From: Archilochus colubris
Lineage: Eukaryota > Chordata > Aves > Apodiformes > Trochilidae
Direction: 5' to 3'
NCBI GenBank assembly: GCA_023079485.1
Contig: CM041083.1
Coordinates: 168,289,400 to 168,353,399 of the forward strand
DNA: 64,000 bases
The notes beneath the pieces are model-generated. The model saw only the letters and a program-made list of their open reading frames with translations, did no database searches and was not told the origin of the DNA. Within the stretch, counting starts at the first letter, position 1, and the number at the start of each line of letters is the position of its first letter. The translations under genes were made by a program, and so were the position numbers. Positions 1-12,900 of this stretch are shown one piece after another.

Positions 1-825
1 GAGCAAAGACATAAATCACATCCTTATGTTGAGGATAAATCACTCTGCTGCTGCTTTCAGTGTGCGTGAGAGGCAGGTTTGAACGTCCAGCTGTGTTCTC
101 CAATCTGGCTTCTGAATGCAAAGTGTGGAAAGTGGGAATGTTTTGACTCTTAAGCAGCAGGCTGAAAAATATTTTGAGAAAGCATGGAAAGAAGTAGTAT
201 AATGTATTCCCTTCTCTATGAAACTACTGATGAAGCGATTTCATTTCATGACTTCTGTCACTGTCTTAGGGCAGATCTTCGAGTCAAAATCTGCAGCTGG
301 GTAGCTACAGATACACGGCAATATAATATTCTTACCTCAGTATGTCTGACACTAAAGATATGATTGCAAGCCTGTGGTATGGACTGAAGAGAACTCATGG
401 AGATAGTGGCAGTGCTACTTTTCCTTTAAAGTGTTTTCTTTTGATTTGGTGGTTTATGCTGCTAGGTATGTTTATATCTTGATGTCTCGGGTATCTCCAA
501 TTAAAGGACACAGAAACCAGAAGATAGATTGTTTATTTTATTCAATTATTTATCCATTTAGCTAAAATTCAATTTGTTCCAGTTTTCAGCTGGCTCTAGT
601 GCACGAATAGTGAAAGGGACCAGATGGGTCTGCTAGTACTGAAAAAAAAAAAAAAAGAAAACTGAAGCCTATCTTCATCTGATTCTTGCAAAAATCTGTC
701 ATTTGGGAACTTGAATTCCATGAATTTGTCTTAATAAGGAATGTGTAGAAGTGCCCTCCAGCCTTGGATCCAGGAGTATCATTTCACACATACATATCCA
801 TCAGCATGTAATTTGAGCTGGACAA
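1..825. other. Non-coding unique DNA
   Basis: AT-rich sequence with no open frame long enough to list and no repeat I recognise. It holds one 15-base poly(A) run at 642-656. No promoter or splice pattern could be supported. Confidence 0.6.
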
Positions 826-900
826 AATCATAGATTTTAAAGGACAGTAAAAGCATTATGATAAGTATTACTTTTTAACTCCATAGCAAGTGTTTTATTC
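826..900 (-). mobile_element. Ancient CR1 LINE 3' end (relic)
   Basis: The segment starting 'aatcatagattttaaagg' and continuing to 'cattatgata' resembles the 3' end of old sauropsid CR1 elements, which carry an 'AATCATAGA...AAGG..AGAAGGGACCATTATGATCATC' type block. The similarity is short and decayed, so the family assignment is tentative. The sense strand of the element would be minus. Confidence 0.4.
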
Positions 901-2439
901 AGGTTGCACTCTGTCACAAGGCTGATGGTTCTTTACAGCCTCCATTATATAAATTAATATCACCTACCACTTCCTTCTAGCTCTTACATTGTTCTTTGCT
1001 TTTCACTAGAAATATATATATGGAATAAATTATAGCTATTCTCTATGGCAGAAACACAAAGAGCATTTCAGTGTATTTGGGGCTGGACTGATTTCCCAAA
1101 CATAAAATATAAACAGAATATTTCTGTATTTAATGAAGAGTGTATTTATAGCATTAGAATAAGGCAACCATTTACTATGGTGATATAGTTGCTACGTTTA
1201 GCCTGTATTATCAGGATTTAAAAACTTATGCAGCAAAACTGAAAAACACTAATATGCTGGTACCCCTAAAATATACATATGAATTATTGGAGAAATGGGC
1301 AACAAGAATGACAAACTGGGTTAAACCAAATACCCAGCAGTTCATTTCCAACAATGGCCAGCAACAGATGCCACTAGAAAGGAATAAAATAGGTCAAGCG
1401 CACAATGATGCTTTCTCAGCCTCCAGCAATCTGTGGTTCTTGGATTTCCTGAGCCAGAAATGTCATTTTGAGGTGGCATTTGGGGCCAGACTGTTAAGTG
1501 TGTGGGGAAAGCCAGAGGTCTTTATAATGGAATGTTTGTACCAAGCTCACTCTAAAGCACCTATGCTCAATTTCTAAAATAGCACTTCAGTTTTCTGGTG
1601 GCTTTTTTACTCAAAAAAACTATTGGAGTCTGTAATATCCACACTAATTGGGAGTGAGAAGGTGAGGAGGTGTTAAAACATATGTACTGAATGCTTTCAC
1701 TAAACTCTTCACAGTAGCTATGGAGCCTCTGATATACCTGAAGATAGAACAAGAAAAAGGTAAACCCATACAAGTGAATTAGTATTCACATGTAGTGACC
1801 TACTTATTCTCATGAGCTATTAAGAATTAGAAAAAACAATGAAAATATCCTGAAAAGGCAAGGACATCCCAATTTTAAAACACTGAAAACCAAAAAGAGT
1901 TCAACAGGGAAAAAACCTCCAGCCAAACCCACAGCTGACCAAAGAATAAAATGAACATAAAATCACAAGACTGTGAGGGCTGGCTGCACTGTTATGCAAC
2001 CCTTTTCTCCAGTCCCTACTTCCCTCACAGTCAATTTTCCCCCTGAAGTTGTATTTTATGTTATAACTCAACCACTGTAAATAGACCCAAGAAGGTGTGT
2101 GATCTTAACCTAGGATTAGAGTCTTGGAGCTGAGACATCATCCCCCACTGAGGGGTACTTTTAGGTTCATTGAACACACAGGATAAAAAAGAAATAAGAA
2201 TAACATTAATGTTAATGAGTATGGCTTAATGGGAAGCAGAGCTCATGTATAGGAACTATGTGCTGTTGAGATTATAAATATGACTGACAAAAATTGTCTA
2301 TGAGTACACAGTATAACCATCATATTCTGTTCAATAAATTGTCTGCACTAAAAATAAAACATAAATAAAATTCAATGTCAAAATACAATGGATTAAAACT
2401 TGATGACAGGAAAGCTAATTAACTGATAATCAGTAGGGA
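901..2439. other. Non-coding unique DNA
   Basis: No gene or repeat recognised. The open frame at 1254-1577 (107 codons, plus strand) has no recognisable domain, no clear start context and no neighbouring exon-like signal, so I treat it as a chance frame. The interval is AT-rich with short A and T runs. Confidence 0.6.
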
Positions 2440-2570
2440 TGTTTTTAGTGAGATCCCACTGTGATCTATCCTTGACTTCATAGTCAATTTTTTAATCAAT
2501 GATCTATAAGAAATTCCTGGTAAGGTTTGTAGATTACATAAAATCAGTGGAGTGGCAAGTTAAGGTAAGT
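2440..2570 (+). mobile_element. CR1 LINE ORF2 fragment, plus strand
   Basis: The stretch around 2490-2560 reads as a decayed copy of the CR1 reverse-transcriptase segment. 'tttttaatcaatgatct' encodes FLINDL, like the family's F-INDL motif. The following 'gtttgtagattacataaa' occupies the place of the conserved F-A-D-D-T-K catalytic block. The second catalytic Asp is lost here (reads F-V-D-Y), so the copy is dead. It is a small internal piece with both ends missing. It points opposite to the neighbouring CR1 at 2748. Confidence 0.5.
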
Positions 2571-2747
2571 CCAGGACTGTGACTGGAGGAGGGGACTTGT
2601 GCTGAAGAGACCCCTTTGTATAATAAATGACCAGAAAATGATAAGTGGTACGCCCTGTTTACAGATGGGTGCTGTCATGTTGTGAATAAACACTGGAGCT
2701 CTCTGTTCAGCCAAACTAGTTATCTTCCCCAGCACCTTTTCTTTTCT

Positions 2748-2945
2748 CAGAATGACAGAACCATTCTGGTTGGAAAAGTCTTAGATCATCAAGTCTAACC
2801 ATTAACTTAATATTATCCAATCCAGTGCTAAACCATATTCTTAAGCAGCATATCTAAACATCTTTTAAACAACTCCAGGGATGGTGATTCAACCACTTTC
2901 CCGGGCAATCTATTCCAGTGCTTAATTATCCTTTCAGTGAGTTGG
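2748..2945 (-). mobile_element. CR1 LINE 3' end, minus strand
   Basis: The sequence reads outward from the CR1 3' terminus. It begins with a degenerate 'agaatgacagaaccattctgg', then 'ggttggaaaagtcttagatcatcaagtc', 'ctccagggatggtgattcaaccac' and finally 'cctttcagtga'. These blocks occur in this order in bird CR1 3' regions of the 'ggttggaaaagacc' type. The copy is 5' truncated, as is normal for target-primed LINE insertion, and carries several substitutions and small gaps. Confidence 0.85.
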
Positions 2946-4062
2946 TTTGATCACTTTGTACATCAGGGAAAGATTTCTGACTAGCAGACAATGTCAAAAC
3001 ATCTTCCACTGGTTAGAAAAAAATGAAACCAGCCAAATTTAGACCAGCAATAAGTGATTTTTAGCAATGAAAACAAGCAATCAGTAGAAAAACGTGTTTT
3101 GCAACATGGTGGAGTCCCTGCTACTAGAAGGCTCCACATTTTAAAAAAAATATTATTCAATCCACCAAAACTTGTAGATTCATTCTTTGTTATATGTCAT
3201 GAAAGATGTCAGAATAGATGCTCACAAAAATCTGTACAAGATTTAAGATGTTGTTCTAGATGAAAAAAAAAGGAGAGAAAAAAGATACATAAAGTGAACT
3301 AAGAGAGCAAGAAAGAAGGTAAAAATGAAAGTATCTTTCCTGAAAAAAGATAAATTGCCATGTTAACACTGATGAGGTACATCCAGGATAACAATTTAAA
3401 CAGTCCTAAGCTTTTTAAAACCTAATATTTGTCTCTGCAGTGCTAAGCAAAGCTAACAGCAAGGGGATTGTTTTTAAGGGCATCCTTAGGAAGGAAGGGG
3501 ACACATTTGTTGGATAATGCATTACTATAAAGCTTTGGGCAAGCTTTGCTGCTATGGAAGGCATAGAAGAAATGAATGCCCAGCAATCATCAATGGCTGA
3601 TGACCCTCACCCAGCAGTGCAAGTGAAAAACAACAGCAGCACAGATCAGAGCACAAGGGGAATGAATCACTTGAAGGACTGCACAGAACACTCCAGTGGG
3701 GCTGGATAAACAGTTTGTGCAGTAAGTAAAACATTTACTCTTTAGCACTCTTTATCCAAAACACACTGACATCAGCCAAGCAACAGGACATATGCACATG
3801 TACTGAGGTGGCCCCCACAAGTGTAGAAATGCCCACCTGTAAAAGACCAGCTACTTCTGATGATTGGGCCTTCTCAATCACTGGACAGTGATCAAACAAA
3901 TACATGACCATCACAGAGACAAGAGAGAGGCTTGTTTATCTGATGCTTTTGTTAACTTCTGTATTGTTGTTGTGTTTCTGATTCCAATTTGTGAACACAT
4001 GTAAAGACTTTCATATGCCACAGAGAGTTTAAATCATTATTTTGTTCAGGGAATGTTATTTT

Positions 4063-4197
4063 GTTTCCTTTTGGTTTTGATTTTATTTTTATTTTTTGTT
4101 TTCTTTTTTTGTTGCTGATTGTTTGGTTTTCTTTTGTTTGTTTTTTTGTTGGGGGGGAGGTTTGTTTTTCTGGTTGGTTGGTTGGTTGGTTTTTTTA
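4063..4197. repeat. T/G-rich low-complexity tract with (GGTT)n
   Basis: A run of T-rich DNA with embedded G blocks. It includes a run of seven G's ('gggggggagg') and about five GGTT units around 4171-4190. It is simple sequence and explains the hydrophobic, Phe/Trp/Gly-rich overlapping open frames at 4096-4412, which are not genes. Confidence 0.9.
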
Positions 4198-7100
4198 ATC
4201 AGAGTACCATGCCCAGACATAGGCAATATAACGAGGTCTGGTGTTTTGTTTTTCCATTATCACCTCCAAGTGAGGAAGATAATTTTCTGAAAGTTAACTC
4301 CATCTTACCTGAAAATGTGATATTCTACACAGCAGTGTACATGATTATTCCAGTATGGATTATCTTTGCTGATATTTACTTAACATACCCAACACAGGTC
4401 AAAACTTCATGATAGGAAAGCAACCTGACTCCAAATCATATTCTGGGCAACAGAACATTGCATAGCTCAGACTGCATTGTGGGTTTGCATAAACTTTCCC
4501 TGAAAGCCATGTATCAACCAGTCAGTGTTTTCAGCAGCTGCTAATTAGCACTATTCCAGACAGGACTGCATTATTAGTTGATACTGCAGTACAATTCAGT
4601 AAAGTCTGCTTGTGTGAAAGAAATTTGCTCTAAACAGAAGTGCAGATGCTGCCTGGTGAAGATTTTCAAAGTATTTGAACACCAGGATACCAATGACAAA
4701 TAAAGCCAGGTGAAGATCTGTCCTGTTTATAGCTGCAATATATAAAGGTCAAGGAGGACCGAGAGTCTTAGAGAAACCAGTTTGCTCATAACTGGACAAA
4801 CACCTATCAAGGCAGGTGTTTTAGACAGACAATAAAACTCTTTGAGCATGACCTCGTCTTTCAGTGCAATAATAACTTTGAGAATACTGCCCCAACTTTG
4901 GGCTCTGTACATCCCAGGATAACTGGTATATTTTACATTGTTAGTGTATTTAAATCTTTTTAAACTTGCAAATGATTATTATCACAATCTGGAGGGCAAG
5001 AACTTTCTGCCAGACACTGAGATAAATCTGTCTTTATTTTCAGGAATGAGTAAACAGTATCCTTCTGGAAGTTTTCAGCTCAAAAGGTGTACATGCTCAG
5101 CACCCAGAAAGGGATGGGCTGCTGTGACTGTGAGCCTGCAGCTCAACTCAGAGGCCTCCCAGCAGAGCAACAGCCAAGATATGGTTGAGCCTTGGTGACT
5201 GAGTGAATGCACATTATTTCTTTTAAATGGTAAATTGATACTCTATTTTGCTATGTTCAACTTTTATTTCAGAACTACATAAAGGCCACCACTGACAAGA
5301 CTCTATAGATGAAGGAAGAAAAAATATCCCTGTTCCATCACATGATTTCTATATGTCACAACTTGGGTTTTTTGCGTGGTTTCTCTTTTTAGCAAAAGCC
5401 TATCTTCACTATCTTACTGGCATCTTTTGTAACACAATGTGAAAAACAGTGTCTGCCTCTATAATAAAATAATACCAAATAAAATTGGCCTATAGCTCAC
5501 TCTTTTTCTGCTAGCTGAAGGTTATTTTGCTTTGACATATTCTTGTAGTGTCCTCCTCTTTAATTAATAATGTTTCTGCCATGTATTATGAAAGTCACTC
5601 TTTTGCACATACTGTTATCTTTCCAAATTAGTCATTTTATAAGTCCTCAAAGTTTCAGCCTTAAGAAATGCATAGAGTATTTTCAATCAAAAGTCCAATC
5701 TATTTACATGCACAAGAGCTGAAAGATTTTTCATGCAAGTGATCGCACTCTTAGGCTTTTATTATTTCTGCTTGAGCAGAAAGCAATAAATACGTCTTGA
5801 GACAAGGGAGAAAGTTAATAAAAACCTGTCCTTTCCTCTTTGTGCTAGACCCTGCTTTAAAACCAGCTTGTCTTTCATGAACAAATTAATTGGATTAGCT
5901 CTGCTTCAGCCACAAAGGACAACAGCCTGTGTCACAAGCATATTTCTATAATGAACCATCACTGCACTTGTATACTAGGGGACTGATCCTGACATCATAT
6001 TCGAGCAAGTGTTATTACAATTAACATTGCAATTCAGTTTGTGGGGTACAAATAAGAAAATAGATGCATGTTCAGACTTTATCTACACACACTTTAAAAA
6101 GTGTCTCCACTGGTCAACTAATGAGTGAGAAAAAAATAAAAAAGATAACTGTATGGTGAACTATGGTATAGAAGAGAGACATACCATTAGCAACACAGCA
6201 GATCCTTACTGTCAAAAAATATTAAAATTGTGTCCCTGGAGGTATTGTCAATGATGATTTCAGTGCGGCTTGGGAAGACATCAACAAAATGAATAAAGCT
6301 TTTTAAAAGGAATTTGACTGTTTTTCCTAGGAAGAAAGAAGATAACATTTTTGAAAAATAAATACAATATTGGTTTTCTTTTTAAAAGAACACAATAACC
6401 ATCTATTTATGCTCCTGTTGGTGTTAATGTTGTCTTAGTGACATTTTAAACTGAGACTATTGCCCTGTCAGTTCTTACCCCAGCTGCTCATTTGTTGTAT
6501 ATGCAAATGGTTTTACCCATTTCATAATGGTATTTACTCTAAGCTCTAGCCTTTCAATTTCTATTGATCCTCATCCATGTTTTGTAAAAATAATTTCTGT
6601 ATTTTTCTGTGTCCGTACAGTACTTAAATTCAGAATGGGTCTCTGGCTGCTACTATAACAAATAAATGAATAAGAATCAGAGCAGTCATACAGAAATATA
6701 ACCTATGGAATTGAAATTGCTGTAGTTTATTAAAAAAAATATAAAAGTTCTCCTCTTTTAAATTTACAGTGGTCCTTTGTTTCACTGTTGCTCATTATAC
6801 TAGGGCAAGTATTGATACTGAAAGTCCTATAAATGCTTACTATCCAGGGTGTTGTTATGTTATGCCCTATATGGACCATTTGCCACAGGACCTTATTTAA
6901 TGTTCTGCTTAAATTTTCAATAACCATAATGCTTAATTAGAAACAACTGGAATTATTCTTAATTGAAGTCCTGGTAAAACTGTTAAAATGGAACTGACTT
7001 GTCCCTTAGTGGTCAATGAAAAATGACCTGTGAATGAGACCATAGGGACAAATGTCCTCTCCTAGACTTACAGGCCCTCTAGCCACAGTAATCTTTCTGT

Positions 7101-10100
7101 TGTCTGGGTGGTTGATTTCACAGTTGTTATTACTATCAATTACTGCTATTTTACCTTCCTCCATTACATGAAGAGCTGAAGCTATTTCTTCAAATAAAAC
7201 CAAAGCTTCTCATTCTGGGAATTGAACAAACCCTCACCAAGAGGTAATGAGGGTCCCAAGGAAACATTCAGCTGCAGACTAAGGAGGAATGTTTATCACT
7301 GCTCAGCTCATCCTGCAGTTACAGATTTGCAGCTGCTGTTGGATGGGAGGGAGGCTGCTACATTTATATCTGGCATGAATAACTATTCACTGAGGGCACC
7401 ATTCAATTGTAGGCTTCTGCATCCAAAGAAATAGCTTCAGGCACTTTTGGGGTTGGGCCTGGAAGCTGGGGCATTCTTTAAAGAATCTTTCTATGTGATA
7501 TAAACTGCAGTTTCACATACATTCACACAGATTCCGCCTTTCTCCTTCTTTCTTCCTGTAGTGTTTGTGAACAAAGTAATGGGTGATGAATTCCTAGTAT
7601 CTGTAACATAAGCTTTCAGGCACTTGCTGAAGCTGGATACACCTTTCAGTCGTGAGACATATAAATCCTTATTAACTATTAACCACTCTTATAGGTAGCA
7701 AAATTATTCAAGCAATAAAAGAGTTTATTTTTTTCCCTCAGTTGGTTGTAAATGAGTCTAGAGGGAACCTAAGAGTTCTCAGTTAAGCTCATTTCATACC
7801 TGTAGCAATAGCTTTAAAACCTAATCCTGGATATGTTTATACATTTTTAATAGAACCCCAATTTTACATACAATATCCTCCAGTGGCTTCAGCTTCTGCA
7901 GCATCCTCCTGTACAGTTTTTCACATAATAGGCTCAGCAGGTTCAGTGCTTGATTATCTTTCCTCCAGTTCAATATCTTCTCTCTTCCCTTCATTATACA
8001 CCAACAAGGGGACTATAGGTAAGTTCTCTGTGGACGATGTCTTGTACGTGAACGTGCAAGCAATGTAGAATCAATGTTCTGGCTGAATCCAGTATTCAAG
8101 GAATTTAATTGAATTATTGAAATTCAGAGCTGAACCCCTGGGACATTGATCCTATATTGTCAGCTTCAAATCCGAGGTGCACTAGCTGCTTGATAATGTG
8201 TTCATAGAATTTGCAGCAGAAGGGGTGGTGAATCAAAGCCTTTGACAGTATAGCTGACAGAAAACAGAGGAACTGATGCTGAATACGTTTAAAAATAAAT
8301 CAATATAGACTGGCCTGATTGAACAATTCTGGCAATACGTTGTGCTGGCATGGGTGCTGACCTACCAATTTAAGAGTAGGCTCAGTATTCATGGTAGCTG
8401 GAAAGCTGGAGAGGCCTGTCGCTGGGCCGATGCATTTAACTTCCAACACAGAGAATATTTGCTCATCTGTTTTCCTTGCCAGAGGCTAGAAACTATTGTT
8501 GCAGCTGCCAAATGAAACAAAAGGGGATTAAAAGAGAAATGAAACGATAAAGTAATACTTGCAAAAAGCTGGAAAAAAAATAAAAAATTCAAAGAAATGG
8601 CTTTCATTTAAATTGACATGAGTGTGAATCTTATGCTTGTTTTCCTCATATATTAAAAGATCAGTGAGAATCTCAGACTGAGGTCAATAGAAAAGGAGAG
8701 TGCGAGAAAGGAGCTTAAGATGCATTTCTGCAAAATAATTCTCAGACTTTACCACTTCTCTTGAGTGTGAAGTCATGTCCTTTCTCAAGTGGGACTGCTG
8801 GAAAATGGAGACAAAGCAGAGACAGCTGCAGGACCTCTCTGCCCTGTTGCTTGTTGTTTCTTCCATTGTTCTCTCTCACCAGCCCACCTGCTTTGTTCAA
8901 TTTATCATTGTCTGCTTCTCTTGAAATGGGACCTGAGAACACTTAGCTGAGCTGGATTGAATGGCTGTCACTTTAACTTCTGCAAGTGGAAGGCAGCTTT
9001 ATAGCCTTTCTGCAGCATTATTCCCTTTCCTGGGAAGAAACAATATAGTTCCTTCCTTCTAACATCATGATGTGCTGAAGCCCTTAGCCTGCCTTTCTTC
9101 ACGAGCATGGCCAGTATAAGTCAGCATGAAAATCAGCAACTCAAAGCCTTCAGAGATGACACCTCCAAGGGATCTGGTACTCTCTACCTCGATCCAGGTA
9201 GCCTGCAGTGTGTGTACTTCTCTGTAATCAGACTATTCATGAGCACTTAGTGTATGTACAGGAACTCTCATTCTAGTGGGAGCCAAGGTCGTCCAGCACT
9301 GGATCTTTGCCTTACAAAACTGTGGAGCATACATATACTAAGGCCAAGGCTTTGCAGACAAGGGAGGAAATCAATGAGACCAAAGTAGGTGCTTGACACC
9401 TTTTATCTGTTTGAGAGTGCTGTTGAATGGGAGCAGACTGTTGAAATGGGAATTTAGTGAGCACCACTCAAGAAATCCTACAAAATTTGCTACCTGGTTG
9501 GCTGTGATACTAAGGTACCTGGTTCTTATAGCTTAATTCCAAAATAGAGAGTATGCAACAGGGTAATTTATCCTTTTACCTCAGGGAGACCCTGAAAAAG
9601 CTAGACTTCTGCAACAAGCTTAACAAAGAAAAAGTTTTCATTATTTCTGTGTTTAATAAATAAATCAGGTGTCACTTATGTGGTATCCCTACCACATCTC
9701 TTTTTCTTACATTCTTGCTCCAGCTACAAATATACTATCCTGACAACAGCAATCTAAATTAGGGGCACCAGCCAACACTGGATCAGTGTGTACCCACATT
9801 GTTAAAATAGAACAGCTGCTGGACTTAAGAGCTGCAGATATGAATTGGATGGTGAATTCCATGGGTTGCATGGTGAATTTCAACTTAACTCCCAAAGATA
9901 TGTGATAACGAGTGCCTTTTTGTTCCCTGCATTTGATGTCTACTTCTCATTTAATCTGAGGTCTGTGTCGCCTCTGTTTAGCAATATAGAGAGAAAATCA
10001 CTGCAAAGCCACAAGGAATCCTTAGGTCTGAGGTATTTATGTTGTAAGACTTAATCCAAAAGCCAAGTAGATACATCTCTATATTAGGATGTATCGTCAT

Positions 10101-11020
10101 GTAATATTAGAAAGCTCTCAGACTGGAGTCTCCACACTCCTGAAGCTCCACATCGTGCAAATGCTTCTCTCCACCAATGGATTTAGGAGATATAAAATGT
10201 TCAGTTATTTTATAGCATGAATCAGGCTGTATTTGTTCAGAGGCTAAGGCTGTCACTGTTTTTCAAGTACAGCTGCAAGAGGATATTTTAAAATTCATTG
10301 ACTTCAGTATGTATTCCCAAACAGTTTTCTACATATTTCATCCTTCTTTGTTTGTGTGCTTCATTCTACCCCATTCATATCTTACTTCTGTGAATTCCAA
10401 ATAACAAATTAATTTATTAGAAAAATGACACTCTCTAAGTGCTGACATAACAGAAGACAGAAGAGGCAATGTTGAAAATGTTTCAAAAGAAATAATCAGT
10501 GTTATGTCAGGGGAGACTACTCTGAGCAGCCCTGGCAAAGCATTTGCTGTGTTGGCATCATTAGTACTATGCCAGTTTAAAAACAGGCAGGAGCTTTGGT
10601 GGTAAGAACACAAAAAAGTAGTCACAAGAGTAAAGCATTTAGCTTTCAGAACTCGCAGGGCATGTCTACACTGGTGTATGAAGTGAGTCAAAGTGTCATT
10701 TCTCTGACAACAAGGGTAGGTAGCAAGGCAAAGCTGGCATCCCAGCAGCAGATCTCTCTTAACCTCTCCTAATGCAATGCCTCATCTGTGCTGTGCATTC
10801 AGGTCCACTCTAGACCATGCCTGGTTCCATTCTGTCAACCAAGAAACCAAGAGCAAGATAACTCTGAAATCAAGTGCACAAGGCAGAGAGAGGACTGTCT
10901 GTCCTTCCTCCAGTTCATGGATCTTCTTTTTTGAACCAGGTGAAGCAAATTGGTAAACCTCTACTACACAGGCATTCTTGCAGATCTGAGGAAAAAAAGC
11001 TTCAGTTTCAGTATTTCCTT

Positions 11021-11050
11021 TAAAAAACAAACAAACAACAACAAAAAACC
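11021..11050. repeat. A/C-rich simple tract
   Basis: 'aaaaaacaaacaaacaac' continuing to 'aaaaaacc'. This is one of many A/C tracts in the window. Confidence 0.85.
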
Positions 11051-12369
11051 TTAAATAATCTTCAAATAATCCGTTTTCCCTTTCCATGTAACTTTCTAGA
11101 AAGTGAGCACTGTAATTTTTTTTGTGATAATTTCTATTTAATAACAGCTATTAATGGATCTCATATTTTTCACTAAGAACAAGAACTAAAGAAATCAGTG
11201 GAAGCACTCCTGAAGACCTGAACAAGAAATGGATCCAGTCGCCTTGATATGTTACACTCCTCCTGCAGCGTTTTACTTTTTATGTTGGTTCCTTTTTTCC
11301 CCCTTTTGTTATCATTCAATTACTGTCTTCATTAACATAAATAAAATGCTAACATATGATCAGTGCATTCAAGTAAAAACAGCAAAATACAGACAGATGT
11401 TAACAACTGTGAATTCAGAAAAAATTAAATACATTGAGCTGTAAAAGTTACTTTGCTGAAAACTCAGCCACTTTCTATTTAGCAGAAACTTTGCTTTTGG
11501 AGAATGTATTATAATGTTTCCTGCATACTTAGAATATTCTGTGGTCTACTTGGAACTCATTAATGTAGTCCACATACAGGAATCCTGGGGGGTTCTCTAA
11601 TACAGCAGAACAGTGCTGTAGATCTTCGAGGTGGGGGGGAGGAAGCAGTTTGAGAAAATGCTTGGGACTGGGGAAGTGTTACAGCAGCACACTGTTTATT
11701 ATCACAAATACAATATCTTTTTTACACTCCAGGAGGGAGAAGAGAAAAAGAGAAGAAGGAAAAAAATATATCTTTGTTTTAAGTTGGTTGGTCTCAAGTG
11801 TTGATAACTGCAAAGGAAAATGAACTCCCTTTCCTTCCTCTGTGCAGTAGCAGAGGGGAAAATTACCCAGGAATGTGAATCATTTCTGTACTGCTTTTAC
11901 TGAAATGAGAGTGCTACAGCAGGGGAGTCTGCACCAAATGGAGCTATGTGGAATATCCAAAGTAAAATTTTAAACAACCAGGACATTTGCTATCACAGCT
12001 CCTAGGACTGTGGAAGATTGCAGTGTTCTCTGCTAGCCCTGCGGTATCCACCAGCACTTCATCAGCACTAGGACTAGGTTTTCAGCATTTCTGAGTATCA
12101 AGGAGCTGTAGCTCACTGTGTTATGTAGTGCTTGTGTCTTCAGTGTTTCTTAGTGGTTTAGTTGCATGCTGTTATGGTCTGAAGTAACATTAAAATTTAT
12201 TTTTTTGTTTTGGATCCGTGAAGCGAAGTCCAACCATAGAAGGTTCGGGTGTAAGCAGACTTCTATTTGACAATTGACACAGGCAAAAATTATAAAGCCA
12301 GGCAAAAGAGGGAGAGGAAAAGAAGATATAAGAGTGAGAGAAAAGTGGTAAGAAAGTGGGAAGAAAGAA

Positions 12370-12393
12370 TGAGAGAGAGAAAGAGAGAGAGAG
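12370..12393. repeat. (GA)n microsatellite
   Basis: 'gagagagagaaagagagaga' followed by 'gagt': a short, slightly interrupted dinucleotide repeat inside the purine-rich zone of the LTR-like segment. Confidence 0.9.
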
Positions 12394-12599
12394 TCACCAC
12401 CAGGGGTGCAGCTGCCCAGCGATTTTCTTCAAGATGTCACTGATCCTGGACAGGGTCCAATGCGAGATGGTGGTGGGTCAAGAGATGACAAAACAGTCAC
12501 AGCAAGGACAGCCATATATACCACTGAGTTCCTTTTGTTCTGAAGGGGCAGCTGTCAGTCAGCTGCCACAGAAGCCAGGGTCATTGGCATCAGAGCCAT

Positions 12600-12875
12600 T
12601 GCCTGGAGGGGGGGAGCTTCCTTAGAAGGGTGCAGTCCCCCACCCACTCATCAGTTCTTATCTCCTTCCAGGCACCACTCCCCATTCCAGCCACCTCAGC
12701 CAGGTACTTCGCAATTATAATCAATGTGGCTTAATCGTGCCTGGAGGGACGTTCCAGCAATGCAGGCTGGCCCTCAGAAAAGGGGAGCAGTCTCCACCCA
12801 GTAGTTCTTATCTCTTCCAGAGGTGTCACCCCCTCCTCAGCTCTATCCAGGCCAGGTCCTCCACCTTAGCCAGGG
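12600..12875. repeat. 138-bp imperfect tandem duplication
   Basis: Two successive units begin with the identical 11-mer 'tgcctggaggg' at 12600 and 12738. Within each, in the same order, come a 'gcagtc..cc.accca' block, 'agttcttatctc' followed by 'ttccag', and 'ccacctcagccagg' or 'ccaccttagccagg'. Divergence is substantial and includes small indels. Confidence 0.75.
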
Positions 12876-12900
12876 CTATTCACTTTAAAATTGCTCTTTT

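Larger units (their letters stand above)
2946..12189. other. Long non-coding unique interval
   Basis: More than 9 kb without a recognisable gene. Open frames are all short, up to 117 codons (minus strand, 10338-10691), and none shows a domain. The interval contains a T/G-rich tract at 4063-4197 and an A/C-rich tract at 11021-11050. A compact block at 5869-5945 holds 'taattggatta' (overlapping homeodomain-type cores) followed by 'acaaaggacaac' (SOX-like). This could be regulatory, but single motifs like these occur by chance. I see no CpG-rich promoter. Confidence 0.55.
12190..12900. mobile_element. Probable retroviral LTR-like segment
   Basis: A GC-richer patch in AT-rich surroundings. It starts near 'ggatccgtgaagcgaagtcc' and runs through a purine-rich zone with a (GA)n stretch at 12370-12393. 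After that come a 'catatata' box and a 138-bp imperfect tandem duplication (12600-12737 and 12738-12875). Internally duplicated, GC-rich modules beside a TATA-like box are common in avian endogenous-retrovirus LTRs. I could not match the ends to a named family or find target-site duplications, so neither the class nor the strand is settled. The open frames at 12356-12625 and 12737-13141 fall in it and look like non-coding repeat sequence. Confidence 0.4.

Noticed and set aside
4096..4412. Hydrophobic Phe/Gly/Trp-rich small membrane proteins
   Set aside because: They are translations of a T/G low-complexity tract.
12395..12415. Second CTCF site ('ccaccaggggtgcag')
   Set aside because: It matches the first ten core positions but fails the last four without inserting a base.
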